From Euleptes europaea (Eukaryota; Chordata; Lepidosauria; Squamata; Sphaerodactylidae): 64,000 nt of DNA. The position numbers and the translations under genes were made by a program. The stretch lies in the NCBI RefSeq assembly GCF_029931775.1, contig NC_079312.1, positions 11,353,821 through 11,417,820 on the forward strand, written 5' to 3'. Below are positions 23,244 to 33,560 of this stretch, piece by piece (the first letter of the stretch is position 1; every line of letters starts with the position of its first letter). The notes beneath the pieces are model-generated. The model was given only the letters and a program-made list of their open reading frames with translations, had not been told where the DNA came from and did no database searches.

Positions 23244-23929
23244 CTGAAAGAGGAAAATATGGCCCAATTCATCATCAATTCCTGTCCCCGAGCATCCAAG
23301 AAAGAAAGAAGAATCCCATCAGCCTCTCAATAGATTAAAAGAACGCAATACATCAAACCAATGGCAAGGAAAATTGCATTAGGTTTTTTCAGCCTACGAT
23401 TATAATACACTGGAAGTCTTTAAGTAATACAAACTCAGAGATTTGCAAAGAACTGGCCTTCTCTTGGTTGAGTCCAAGTAAAAGTTGAAAGAAAAAAAAA
23501 CCCAACAGACTGTAAAGCCAACACTATACCATCTTGAACATTTGACCCCAGAAATACATGGAAATTGTGTTTCCAGAGAAGGTTTCTGCTTTAAACTTTT
23601 TGTCTGCAGAGGAGTTCTGTGTTTCTCTAACGCTTGCCTCCAGCTGTGGAAACATAAATTGGCTTAATTAAGGCAACAATGTCTTTTGTTCTATTTTTGT
23701 GATTTTCACAAACCCAAAGCGTATCCACCCCAGGCCATATGATCCTTGGGGCTTGGAGGGTGAGAGATGCAAGGCACAGAACACCCAGCACAAACCTACA
23801 GCCTCAGAGACCTTTCCAGATATTTGCACAATGTGGAATTACTGCAGTTTGTACAACTTATGCTTGAATGTCAAGCCAGCTATTGTACGATCAACAGATT
23901 TTAGATTCCAAACAAAAGGAACAGTTTAA

Positions 23930-24250
23930 GAAAAATCACTATATTGGGGTGAGGGAATTATTTTAAATATATTTTTATTTTTTATTAAATGTATACACAT
24001 AAAGAAAAAAATCAACTACAAAGCAAACAAAATAAACATACAGTAACCTCATATCCAATATAAAAGATGATACCATCAAGTTACAGTAAAGAAAAAAACA
24101 AAACAAAAAATCCAGGGTTTCCATAGAAGATGGATGAGACTTTACATATTCATTTCTAATATAGAAAAGAAAAAATATTCAACCTATATATAACTATTCA
24201 GTACCTTAGTCAGAATTTTCATGTATGGCCCTCCAACCATTAAAGAAAAT
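23930..24250. other. AT-rich intron sequence, no gene
   Basis: This is an AT-rich stretch, possibly an old LINE 3' tail, lying in the intron between the first coding exon and the KRAB exon. Confidence 0.35.
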
Positions 24251-24649
24251 TCTTTAACAAGCTATGCTCTTGAAATGCCGTTAAATAAATTATAAAACTA
24301 TTCCAAACTATCTTAAAGTCATCTTTCCTTTTCCTCCTTTTATTTGCAAGAAAACTATTGTATGATCTCAACAGAGTATGGATTTCAAACAGATGGGTTA
24401 AGGAAAGATAAACATATGGCAGAAAAATCACTAAATTGGGGGGGGGATGATTCAGATGAAGAATAATAAAATGAAAGCTCGGAGTTGGGCTGCCAAAAAT
24501 GTTATTATCTGTTTTGTGATTCTGTTTTAAAACTGTTTTACTCGGCTTCTGCAAGACCCGTGGGCCGTAACAAAGACTGACTTGACTTCAGACCAGCTGC
24601 CAAATCAGAGATTCTTGAGGATGATGCTCATTGGAATCACACTCTAGAA

Positions 24650-24830
24650 CAGTGGTTCTCAACCTTTTTTTGCTCCATTCCCCCCTTTCACCATTGTTCA
24701 GAATATAATTCCTCCCCTTCCCAAAATAGTCTATCTCAAAAGGTGCATTCCAAAAGTATGCACTTTGCTGAATAGTGGTCCCAATTTCCCCCCCTGAAAC
24801 CCTAGACACCTCCCCCCCCGCGGAGGGTAA
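24650..24830 (+). mobile_element. hAT left-end fragment
   Basis: The stretch begins CAGTGGTTCTCAACCTTTTT, a typical hAT end, and runs into a C-rich body. No right end was found. Confidence 0.5.
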
Positions 24831-24847
24831 TTCCCCCTTTGTTCAGA

Positions 24848-24926
24848 ACGGGAATATTTTAAATACTTTCTGCTGCTCCTTCTAGACTCTAGAAGCAGCA
24901 GCAGAAAGTATTTAAAATATTCCCGT
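24848..24926. repeat. Near-perfect 39-bp hairpin
   Basis: The arms 24848-24886 and 24888-24926 are inverted copies with one mismatch and almost no loop, reading ACGGGAATATTTTAAATAC outward. They lie in the intron of the KRAB finger gene, close to where its homology with the upstream duplicate begins. Confidence 0.8.
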
Positions 24927-25267
24927 CATAGGAGCAAAATATGGCCAAATGCTTCTTTGGGGGTAGCCGATGGAACCTGCAAAAAACACTGCGAGTGCAG
25001 TGAGATACGGCGCCCAGTAAGGACAGACAATGAACTCTGCTCCACAAGACCAGGAGTGCATGTATGTGTTAATAATCGAATAAAAGTGGGCTGATTGCCT
25101 GGAACACATTCAAGAGAGTGAAAACACAAGCACACACAGCCTTTGCCAGGGAAGTTTCACTCTCCATGCCCACTTTGGCTACCTCTTCTTTTTTCACTCC
25201 TATTTACACATAGTTTCTCTCACTCCTCTATTCTTCCCAAGAGCTGTTGAGAAAATTCTAAACTCAC

Positions 25268-25458
25268 CTTTTCTGCAGATGTGCAAGAGTCAAATTCCCC
25301 CTCCAGTTGGGGGAAGCAAGAAAGAAGAGAGGCCCCGTGGAATTCCATATTCCATTGATTTCCTTCTGCACCATGAGGAAAAACCGGCCCCTGGACACCG
25401 AAAGTAGGCAGGGTTGATGCATCTGGTGCTTGCAAGGCCTTCTGGGAAAGGTAGTTTC
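25268..25458 (-). CDS. First coding exon of the 17-finger KRAB gene (coding 25268-25348)
   Basis: The exon has an acceptor (TTGTTGCAG, exon from 25458) and a donor (AAAAG/GTGAGT, exon end 25268). An ATG at 25348 opens 27 codons: MEFHGASLLSCFPQLEGEF, then DSCTSAEK. It ends in phase 0, exactly what the KRAB exon needs. The same 27-codon frame, length and phase occur at 28784-28864, which supports real coding. The 5' half holds ACTACCTTTCCCAG, near the ACTAYRNNNCCCR promoter motif. An upstream non-coding exon probably ends at 25664, with donor CTATGAG/GTAAGTTTT conserved at 35445. Function of the peptide is unknown. Confidence 0.7.
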
Positions 25459-25663
25459 CTGCAACAACAAGGCACAAACAGAACAGGGAAAAATTAAGTA
25501 ATTGGGAATGCGGAAGAAAAGGTTTTGTTGTTCGTTTGTTGCTCTGGGGAACAGCTCCATATTTATATCTATAAATACATCTTTGCAGTTTGTAGTTTCC
25601 TAAGTAACTGAATAAATTTTCTTTCTTTTTCTGTGTCATCTTCAGGCTCAATAGAAAACTTAC

Positions 25664-25800
25664 CTCATAGTGACCCAAAGCCTTCACACTTGCTGCACTA
25701 AGAACATCTGGACACTCAGGGGAAGGCATATACCACATATGCTGTAAGATCCTCATGTGCAGAAGCTCCATTCTTTCCTTTGTAGCAAATGGAATTGTGT
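25664..25800 (-). other. Probable 5' untranslated exon with conserved donor
   Basis: The donor CACTATGAG/GTAAGTTTT at 25664 corresponds to CTGCTGTGAG/GTAAGTTTTG at 35445 in the inverted copy. The exon start is unknown. Confidence 0.4.
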
Positions 25801-25870
25801 CCTGAAGTTCAAGAGTGTCAAAGGAAGATGTTCATTCCATGTTCATGATAAAAGGGAAAAAGATCCTTAC

Positions 25871-26000
25871 CTATAGATGCCACCGTCTCATAATTTTCCT
25901 CCATCACTTCCCAGCAGAGTTTTCTTTGGCCTGGATCCAGCAGAGCCCATTCCTCCTTTGTGAAGAACATGGCTACATCCCCAAAGGAAACTGGGGATCT
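25871..26000 (-). pseudogene. KRAB-A box exon with lost splice acceptor
   Basis: This 130-bp block aligns base for base with the other KRAB exons and keeps an open box ([35 protein letters not shown]). The acceptor position reads CGG instead of CAG before AGA. Use of the next AG would shift the frame by two. The donor GTAAGGATC is intact. The box also differs in core positions (GDVAM, LCWEV). It belongs to the second first-exon/KRAB pair, lying upstream of the working pair. It could only be included through an unusual splice site. Confidence 0.75.
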
Positions 26001-27261
26001 CCGAAAGAGGAAAACATTGCCCAGTTGATCATCGATTCCTGTCCCCGAGCATTCAAGAAAGAAAGAAGAATCCCATTGGCCAGTCTGTTGAGTAAAAGAA
26101 TGCAATACATCAAACTGATGGCAGGAAAAATTGCATTAATCTTTTTTTACCTGTGACAATTTTAGCATAAGTCTTCAATAAATACAAACACAGAAAATTG
26201 CACAGAATTAGGCTTCTCTTGGTCATAGTCATATTGTAGATCATGTCTCAGTCTATAGACAGTACCAGAAAAATCATGCATCCATCGCTTTGTGACACCA
26301 CCACTGTGCAAAAATATGGCCCTGAAGCACAGCTCCTCATGAATCCTCATGAATTTTAAGTTTGGTTACCCCAGACTCACCACCTAATCTTATATCATGT
26401 CCAAAGCCACAGACTGCACTATAAAAATCATGAATCCACTGCTTCATGGTAAGTGCTGGGAGCCATGGGGGACCTGTATCCTCTGACAAATATCACCTAC
26501 TGAAAGTCTGCAAGAAACACAAACTCACAGAACTGGGGTTCTCTAGGTCAAGTCCCGTTAAATGAAAAAACAAAAACCCCTAACTGTATTCCACTGTTGA
26601 CTGCACTATTTTGCATGTTGAACACCAGGAATACACAGAAAACTGCTTTAAACATTTTTGTCAGCAAAGGCGCTCTGTGTTACTCTAAGGCTGGCATTCT
26701 GCTCTGGAAACATATGCTGGCCTAATTAAGGCCACTGTGTCTTTTATTCTATTTTTTCCTAACAAACCCAAGGCCTATTCACTCCAGGCCATGTGATCCT
26801 TGGGATTAGCGGGTGAGAGATGCAAGGCACAAAATACCCAGCACAATCCTGTCACCTCAGAGACCTTTCCAGATATTTGCGCATTATTGAATGACTGTAG
26901 TTTGTACAACATGCCTTCCAATTGCAAATTAGCTGCTGCAACACCTGAACAGATATGGGATTTCATAGAATAGAAATTGTTTTAGGCAAAGATAAACCTC
27001 TTGCAAAAAATACTAATTTGGCGGCAATAATATCTATAATAATAAAATGAAAGCTAGGAGCCTCAAATTGATCACCAGCTTCAGGATGATTTTAGGAGTT
27101 GGGCTGCCAAAAATTAAAGGGAATGGGAACATAATGGCCCAAATTAACAACAGTAAATCCCTCTAATATTTTGCAATGGAAGTGATGGTTCATTCCACAG
27201 AAGCCAGAAAGGTGAAGGCAGCACAGACAGGAACAGTGAATTAGATCCCCTCCTTTAGAAA

Positions 27262-27475
27262 CCTTCAGATAGGGTTGCCAGGTCCCTCTTCGCTATTGGC
27301 GGGAGATTTTTCGGGCGGAGCCTGAGGCGGGCAGGGTTTGGGAGGGGTTTAAATGCCATAGAGTCCAATGGCCAAAGCGGCCATTTTCTCCAGGTGATCT
27401 GATCTCTATCGGCTGGAGATCAGTTGTAATAGCAGGAGATCTTCTGGTATTACCTGGAGGTTGGCAACCACACTA
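27262..27475 (-). repeat. GGTTGCCAACCTCCAGG-type repeat
   Basis: This is a copy of the commonest repeat in the window: a unit of about 200 bp with inverted ends (GGGTTGCCA and TGGCAACC) and the body phrases GCCATTTTCTCCAGG and CTGGAGATCAG. Its class is uncertain; it may be a short DNA transposon. Confidence 0.7.
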
Positions 27476-27687
27476 GCTGCATATTCAAGGATGTCCCTGA
27501 GGATGGTGCTCATTGGGATCATATACCAGAGAAAGCAACTGTGTTTATTGAAAATACAACCATATGAGCAAAATATGGCCAAACGCCTCTTTGGGAGTTG
27601 TTAGCCTGTGACGGCGTGCAAAAAATAACACTGCGAGTGCAGCGAGGTATAAAAAGTATAAAAAATACTGTTCGCACTTTCTGTGTA

Positions 27688-27871
27688 TTCCCACCGATGT
27701 ATTAAGAGTTTGAAACTGTTATAAAAAATACTGTTCGCACTTTGTTTGGCCCCTTTAGCTGCGAAGACGTCTTCCAACCATTTTTTAGCCGTAGTATCCA
27801 AAAACCCTTTTAAAGCGATGTTTTTTTTATAACATTTGCAAACTCTTGATACATCGCTGGGAATACCCAGT
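27688..27871. repeat. Inverted repeat with 45-bp arms
   Basis: The arm at about 27688-27733 (GTATTCCCACCGATGTATTA) is repeated inverted at about 27827-27871 with a few changes. Inside, the phrase ATAAAAAATACTGTTCGCAC occurs twice (27658 and 27720). It may be a small foldback transposon. Confidence 0.6.
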
Positions 27872-27978
27872 GCGGTAACAGCCCCAGTCTAGGAGTTAAG
27901 AGGAAAAAGAGCCCAGGTTGGTTGCAGGCAAGACATGCGAGGGAGTGAAAGCACTAGCACCCCCAACCCCCCCCCCCC

Positions 27979-28727
27979 AATTACAGATCTTGCCCGGGGA
28001 AGCTTATCTCTCTCTCTCGGTGCTCCCTCCAGCCACCTCTTCCTCTCCGTTTCACACGTGCAAATTACAGATCTTGCCCGGGGAAGCTTATCTCTCTCTC
28101 TCGGTGCTCCCTCCAGCCACCTCTTCCTCTCCGTTTCACACGTGCAAATTACAGATCTTGCCCGGGGAAGCTTATCTCTCTCTCTCGGTGCTCCCTCCAG
28201 CCACCTCTTCCTCTCCGTTTCACACGTGCAAATTACAGATCTTGCCCGGGGAAGCTTATCTCTCTCTCTCGGTGCTCCCTCCAGCCACCTCTTCCTCTTT
28301 GTTTCACACGTGCAAATTACAGATCTTGCCCGGGGAAGCTTATCTCTCTCTCTCGGTGCTCCCTCCAGCCACCTCTTCCTCTCCGTTTCACACGTGCAAA
28401 TTACAGATCTTGCCCGGGGAAGCTTATCTCTCTCTCGGTGCTCCCTCCAGCCACCTCTTCCTCTCTGTTTCACACGTGCAAATTACAGATCTTGCCCGGG
28501 GAAGCTTATCTCTCTCCCGGTGCTCCCTCTAGCCACCTCTTCCTCTCTGTTTCACACGTGCAAATTACAGATCTTGCCCGGGGAAGCTTATCTCTCTCTC
28601 GGTGCTCCCTCTAGCCACCTCTTCCTCTCTGTTTCACACGTGCAAATTACAGATCTTGCCCGGGGAAGCTTATCTCTCTCTCGGTGCTCCCTCCAGCCAC
28701 CTCTTCCTCTCTGTTTCACACGTGCTT
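27979..28727. repeat. Minisatellite, 84/82-bp unit, 9 copies
   Basis: Units start at 27979, 28063, 28147, 28231, 28315, 28399, 28481, 28563 and 28645. The first six are 84 bp; the last three have lost one CT. The units are nearly identical, so the array is young. One diverged unit exists in the paralogous intron near 25135-25215, so the array grew from single-copy intron sequence. Long open frames through the array (28-residue period, both strands) come from the multiple-of-three period and are not taken as genes. Confidence 0.9.
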
Positions 28728-28783
28728 TCTCTCCCCATCCCTATTTTTGCCCCAAGATCTGCTTTATGAAAGCCTCCACTTAC

Positions 28784-28979
28784 GTCTCCTGCAGATGTGC
28801 AAGAGCCAGATTCTCCCTCCAGCCGGGGGAAATCAGACAAAAGAGATGCCCGGTGGATGGCCATCTTCCCCACGTTTCCTTCTCCCCATCCAGGAAAAAG
28901 CTTCCCCCTTTAACGCCCGGAAGAAGCCGACTTGACTGCCCCGGGGCTGCTCGCGAGTCCTCCTGCGAATTGTATTTCT
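28784..28979 (-). CDS. First coding exon of the upstream KRAB duplicate (coding 28784-28864)
   Basis: The acceptor TTGTTGCAG (exon from 28979) and donor GAGAC/GTAAGT (exon end 28784) are both good. An ATG at 28864 opens 27 codons, MAIHRASLLSDFPRLEGESG then SCTSAGD, ending in phase 0 like its paralog at 25268-25348. The next KRAB exon downstream (25871-26000) has a broken acceptor. If transcribed, this exon might instead splice onward to the KRAB exon at 23114-23243, acting as an alternative first exon of the 17-finger gene. That is inference. Confidence 0.6.
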
Positions 28980-29150
28980 CTGCAACAACAAAACCCAGAG
29001 GATAAAAGTTTGCAAAGAGCAGTCTCTTCCCTTTTCAGCGGCTGTGCCTTTTCCCATGACGGGTCCAGTGCAGGAGAGACCAGAAGGAGGGATTCTGGAA
29101 AAGGCACAGAAAGCAACGGGGAAGAAACCTTTTCTGTCTACTCTCTAAAT

Positions 29151-29711
29151 CAGTGGTTCCCAACCTTTTTTTGACCAGGGACCACTAGGACTTTTTTGTT
29201 CGGTGCAGGGACCCCAAGGTTCAAAATAAAAATTCAGAGAATTTGAAAATAAACTTTAATCATAACTGTTAGTTAAACATGAAACTTAGAATAATATTTG
29301 AATATGTTTTTTATAATGGAGAACTTTTAATTGTAAATCAATGTGATTTTTGAGCTTGCATCCTTTTTACAAGCTGGGCAATTCTGGGGCTAATACTGTT
29401 GCTCAGAGCTACACGAATATCATCACTTGCTTCCAATCGATTTCTGGTCTTGTTCTTAATTATAAGCAAAGTAGAAAACCCTTGTTCGCACAAATAAGTT
29501 GTGGAGAAGAGCATAAGATATCGCAAGGCGAATCCCCGAACTGTAGGATATGAAATTGCTTTTTTACACCAGAACTCTTCAAGAGAAACGGATTCAAACG
29601 CATCCCGCGTAAATATTAATTTATTATGTGTTTATAACTTTGTTTCGTGGACCCCTGGTTTAGTTCTCGTGGACCCCTGGGGGTCCATGGACCCCTGGTT
29701 GGGAACCAGTG
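29151..29711. mobile_element. hAT transposon, internally deleted, with transposase C-terminal end
   Basis: The ends CAGTGGTTCCCAACC and GGTTGGGAACCAGTG are inverted with one change. The flanks CTCTAAAT (29143-29150) and CTCCAAAT (29712-29719) form an 8-bp duplication with one change. The minus strand at 29338-29526 encodes CEQGFSTLLIIKNKTRNRLE, the dimerisation region typical of hAT transposases. The rest of the transposase is missing. Confidence 0.8.
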
Positions 29712-30099
29712 CTCCAAATCTTTGATCTGACTCCCCCCCGCCCACGCTGAGAACTCCACTTCCTAGATGCCCTTGCAAGAGGAGGCTGAAGTTGACCCAG
29801 CATGCGCCATCTGGAAGGGCACAGTCCCCTGAATGTGGGGGGTGTATGATATGTGGTGGTCCAATCCATATCTTGGGGTGCAGAGCTTTTGAAATGTCCT
29901 CAAAATCATTCAGGAACTAGGAAATGTGAACAAGGAACTGGGAACAGGGAACGAACTGGGAATAAGGAACCAACTTCAGCCTCCTCCTTGCAAGCCCAAA
30001 GGAGGCCCACGGGAATGTCTAGGCATAGAAGAATGAAGAGGGGGCTGAATGCTTTCCCTAGAGAGGACAGGAAAGCTCAGACACGAGGGGTAAAGCTAG

Positions 30100-30345
30100 G
30101 GATGCCAGCCTCCAGGTGAGACCTGGGGACGCCTCCCCCCACCCCAGAATTACAGCTCATCCCCAGACTACAGAGATAAATTCCCCTGGAGAAAATGGAT
30201 GCTTTGGAGGGTGGATTCTGTGTTATTGTACCCCACTGAGGTCCCTGCCCTATTGATGATCCATCCCGAAACCTCTAGGAGTTTCCCAACCTGGATCTAA
30301 CATCCCTCCCCCCCCCATGGCCGGGTGGGGGGACCTGGCAACCCT
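30100..30345 (+). repeat. GGTTGCCAACCTCCAGG-type repeat
   Basis: This is a diverged copy in which GCCAGCCTCCAGGTG opens and CTGGCAACCCT closes the unit. Confidence 0.6.
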
Positions 30346-30547
30346 GGTTAAAGCCCAGATTGTCCTTCCATTGTTGGGGGAAATCAAAAGGGGTTAAAGA
30401 GGGATTCCCCTTTCCCCTGAATAGAAAGAGAAGTTGGCTTTTGTGTATCTGCAGAAAAGGCGAGTTTAAGATTTCCTAAAGAGCTTTTGAGCAAAAATGG
30501 CTAGAGGAAGGAGAGGGGGGGGGAGAGAAAATATAAAAGAGGAGCAA

Positions 30548-30735
30548 AGGGTTGCCAACCTCCAGGTGCAGCCTGGACATCTCCACGAATTAGTTGATCT
30601 CCAGGTGGTAGAGGTCAGTTCCCCTGGAGAAAAGGACTGCTTCGGGTTGTGGACTGTGTGGCTTTATACTGTTCTGATGCTCCTCCCTGGGCTCCATCCC
30701 CAAAGCCGCTCTGAGCCCGACCTTTGGGTTGGGGA
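30548..30735 (+). repeat. GGTTGCCAACCTCCAGG-type repeat
   Basis: A copy starting GGGTTGCCAACCTCCAGGTG, followed by an (AAATGTAATAAATA)n microsatellite to about 30813. Confidence 0.65.
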
Positions 30736-30749
30736 GAGCGGGGTAGAAA

Positions 30750-30813
30750 TGTAATAAATAAATGTAATAAATAAATAAATGTAATAAATAAATAAATGTA
30801 ATAAATAAATAAA
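30750..30813. repeat. AT-rich microsatellite
   Basis: Repeats of AAATGTAATAAATAAATA in about four runs. Confidence 0.9.
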
Positions 30814-30879
30814 TCGTCAGGAATGTCCCACTGTGGAGTTGGCAGCCGCCATATGGGCTGAATGGAGGGTGCATGTGGA

Positions 30880-31010
30880 GGAGAAGAGAGAAGGGTTTCC
30901 ATGTCGCTCCTTCTTTGAACACGCTTGGGTTTACTCCTGTTACTAACAATAAGAATAATCCCGCCCCACCTCTGGTAGTTTCCAAGCTGGAAATCCAACC
31001 ACCCATTCAG
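30880..31010 (+). repeat. Copy of the segment at 15120-15260
   Basis: Inverted relative to the copy at 15120-15260; shares TTACTAACAATAA and GGTAGTTTCCAA. Confidence 0.5.
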
Positions 31011-31309
31011 TTTGAAGAGTGTTCCTTGTAAATCAAAAATCTCTTGAGATGCTGAAGTTTCTTTGCGGTTCATACAATGGGAGAATGATTTGAGCTGCTT
31101 TGGGCCCACACTGGAGGAAAGACAGGGAGGATGGGAACAAAAAAAGGGGGTGCCTTTACCCACTCCCTGAGCCAGGGCCACTAATGGAGGGGGAGTGGGG
31201 GGGACGGGACAATATTCATCAGCCTCTTTGAACTCCTAGCTTTAATTTGTTTTTAAAGCAAGTCTCCATCCTCTTCCCTTTGTGGAGATAGGTCTTTCCC
31301 CTTGTATGT

Positions 31310-31470
31310 ATCAGCTGAGTGACCTTGGGCTAGTCACAATCTTTCAGCCTCACTCACTTCACAGGGTATCTGTTGTGGGGAGGGGAAGGGAAGGTGATTG
31401 TAAGCCGGTTTGAGTCTCCCTTAAGTGGTAGAGAAAGTCGGCATATAAAAACCAACTCTTCTTCTTCTTT
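31310..31470 (+). mobile_element. SINE tail fragment
   Basis: This matches the 3' half of the SINE at 46433-46725, ending in AACCAACTCTTCTTCTT. Confidence 0.75.
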
Positions 31471-31479
31471 CTGGAAATT

Positions 31480-31925
31480 TACCCATTCTCACAGTGAGGG
31501 GCTACTTCCATATTCTGGACCTTGGTATACACAGGCAGTGGTCCATAATTTAAGTGTATCCAGATACACACGTGTGTTCTGAACATGCAAAGAGATGCTC
31601 CAAATGTTGGGGGTCAAACATGTTTATCAACCAGCCAGGATATCGTTGAAAGAGATAAGGTGGTGACCAGAGAAGGAAGGAGAGGATTTATTATGTCTGT
31701 TCCCAAAGTTACTATCAAGACATCTGAGGAAGAGCAGCCAATGAGTAAATGTTAAGGTTACTGTGTTTCTTGGAGTTACGTGTTTCTTGGAGCCTCACCA
31801 TCGTCCTGAAGTGGGCGGCCAATTTTGCAGCTCCTAGATTTATTCAGATGAGTTAAGCCTGCTGCAGACAACCATCCCTTCCAATGCAAATGATACCCAA
31901 ATTGGGGTTCAGGTTCGTTTGCCTG
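31480..31925. other. No gene; short piece of the unclassified dispersed repeat
   Basis: At about 31795-31900 there is a diverged piece of the repeat seen at 34900-35280 (CCTGAAGTGGGCGGCCA). The rest is unidentified. Confidence 0.35.
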
Positions 31926-31926
31926 A

Positions 31927-32352
31927 TGCTGTTTTGAGACCAGCTACAACTTAGTGGAGGAAAAATAAAGTTTATTCGTGGCCACGAACAGATTGAAGCA
32001 AGGGAGTCATCTCCAAAGCTTGCATAAGGAGACAGTAAATGTGCATTACATTTTATACCTTGATCAATTTGCCATTTCTTTGTTTTGACAATACATAATG
32101 TAACACATTGCGTCTTATTTTCAACACCTCTCTTAATTCATAATCGGTCTTTAGTTCCGTTTAATACCTGTTCTCAAGCACCTGTAACATCTCAACTTGG
32201 TTATCTGACTTGCTGGCACTTTCCACTTGGGTTACATTACACTGTGACTAGTACAAGCACTTTTTTTCTTTCCAAGCAGGCCCCTCTGTTTGTCTTATCT
32301 TGCTTATTCCTTTCTGCTATACAGAGATAAGGCCCTTTTCTAACAGAGAGCA
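31927..32352 (-). mobile_element. Candidate solo LTR
   Basis: On the minus strand a TATAAAATG near 32055 and an AATAAA near 31970 are placed as in an LTR. The block is framed by inverted TGCT...AGCA. No convincing target duplication was found, so this is tentative. It is a fossil either way. Confidence 0.35.
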
Positions 32353-32599
32353 ATTCTGAAGGACCCTGGAGAGAAGGGATCAGCACACAGCAGTGAGGGG
32401 GAACACGAGGATGGGGAGAGGGCATGTTTCATGTTAATGTGCACTGGGGTGCGTCTGTGAGGATGAAGTTCTAATGACCTTCCCACACTATCATTTACTT
32501 CAAAGCTGTGTTGGCAATCTATAAAACATGGACTGGAGGATCAATCGCCAAACCCTATTAAAATGCCCCTTACAAATACCCAAGTCTGCACAGAGATTG

Positions 32600-32690
32600 T
32601 TTCAGAGGGTAGCCACATTGGCCTGCAACAGAAGAGCAAGGTTTAGTCCAGGAGCACCTTAGAAATTAACAAGATTTTCGGGGTATCGGT
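32600..32690 (+). mobile_element. Fragment of the 56805-type element
   Basis: The blocks AGGGTAGCCACATTGG and GAGCACCTTAGAAATTAACAA match the start of the family at 56811-56900. The hammerhead-like part is missing. Confidence 0.5.
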
Positions 32691-32985
32691 TAAGGGGAGA
32701 CATGATCTATAAAATTATGCACGGTTTGGAGAGAGTGGACAGGGAGAAGCTTTTCTCCCTCTCTGATAATACTAAACGCGGGGTCATCTGCTGAAGCTGG
32801 AGGTTGAGAGATTCAAAACAGATAAAAGTATTTCTTCACACAACGAATAGTTAAATTGTGGAACTCCCTGCCCCAGGATGTGGTTATGACTGCCGATTTG
32901 GAAGGCTTCAAGAGGGGAGTGGACATGTTCATAGAGGAGAGGGCTATTTATGGCTACTAGTCAAAATGGATTCAGTATGAGGCAG
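32690..32985 (+). mobile_element. CR1 LINE 3' fragment
   Basis: Plus-strand CR1 C-terminal coding and 3' region (GGGGAGACATGATCTATAAA through GTGGACATGTTCATAGAGGA), running into a SINE-like tail. Confidence 0.75.
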
Positions 32986-32999
32986 CTTCATGTGTTCAT

Positions 33000-33140
33000 G
33001 AGGGGCATCAGAGCGGTTTAAAGCTACACAGTCCACAACCTGAAGCAGCCCTTTTTTCCAGGGGAACTGATCTCTGCCACCTGGGGATCAACTGCAATTC
33101 GTGATGTCCAGGCCCCCCCTGGAGGTTGGCAACCCTCTAT
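33000..33140 (+). repeat. GGTTGCCAACCTCCAGG-type repeat fragment
   Basis: A right-hand part ending CCTGGAGGTTGGCAACCCT. Confidence 0.6.
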
Positions 33141-33229
33141 TACTTCCTTCTGTCTCCCATTCTGTGGTTCATCTCAGCCATATTTTCTCTCCCCCCACCC
33201 ACCCCATTCCTAACAATATTTCTTTAGGA

Positions 33230-33560
33230 AATCTGAAGCCCCCCCCTTGCATTCGAAGATGCAGATGCAAAAGCCAAATTCTTCCTCCAACCCGGAAAAG
33301 GGAGACCCACCTTTTTACAGGACTGAAAAAGAAATAATTAAATACTTAGATGCTGAAAAGTGAAATCTGTTGATAAAGAGGGCTCTGATTGGGAGAGACG
33401 GACAATCTCTAGTTGGGTTCTTGCCAGCAAATCCCTGCGGTTACTGCTTTCTTCTTTGGCCTTTCTACTTTGAACCAGTAACACAGATAGAAGGGGCTTC
33501 TTCTGGTTCTGGCTTATCAATACCAAGGTTTTCTGAAGTTTCTTGACTCAAGAAGATTGA
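33230..33560 (+). pseudogene. Fragments of a KRAB locus (intron and first-exon-like pieces)
   Basis: Plus-strand 33330-33560 matches the minus strand at about 13360-13500 (AAATACTTAGATGCTG, ATCTGTTGAT, AGAGGGCTCTG), the intron after the KRAB exon at 13654. At 33250-33300 the minus strand resembles the end of the 27-codon exon. It is a rearranged relic with no coding potential. Confidence 0.5.

Noticed and set aside
27979-28727. Regularly spaced repeats resembling a CRISPR array
   Set aside because: Units are contiguous without unique spacers, and the genome is a vertebrate; it is a minisatellite.
27889-29005. Long open frames on both strands with a 28-residue period through 27979-28727
   Set aside because: They follow from a tandem unit of 84 bp, a multiple of three. 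The frames end where units become 82 bp, and no start or splice context supports a gene.
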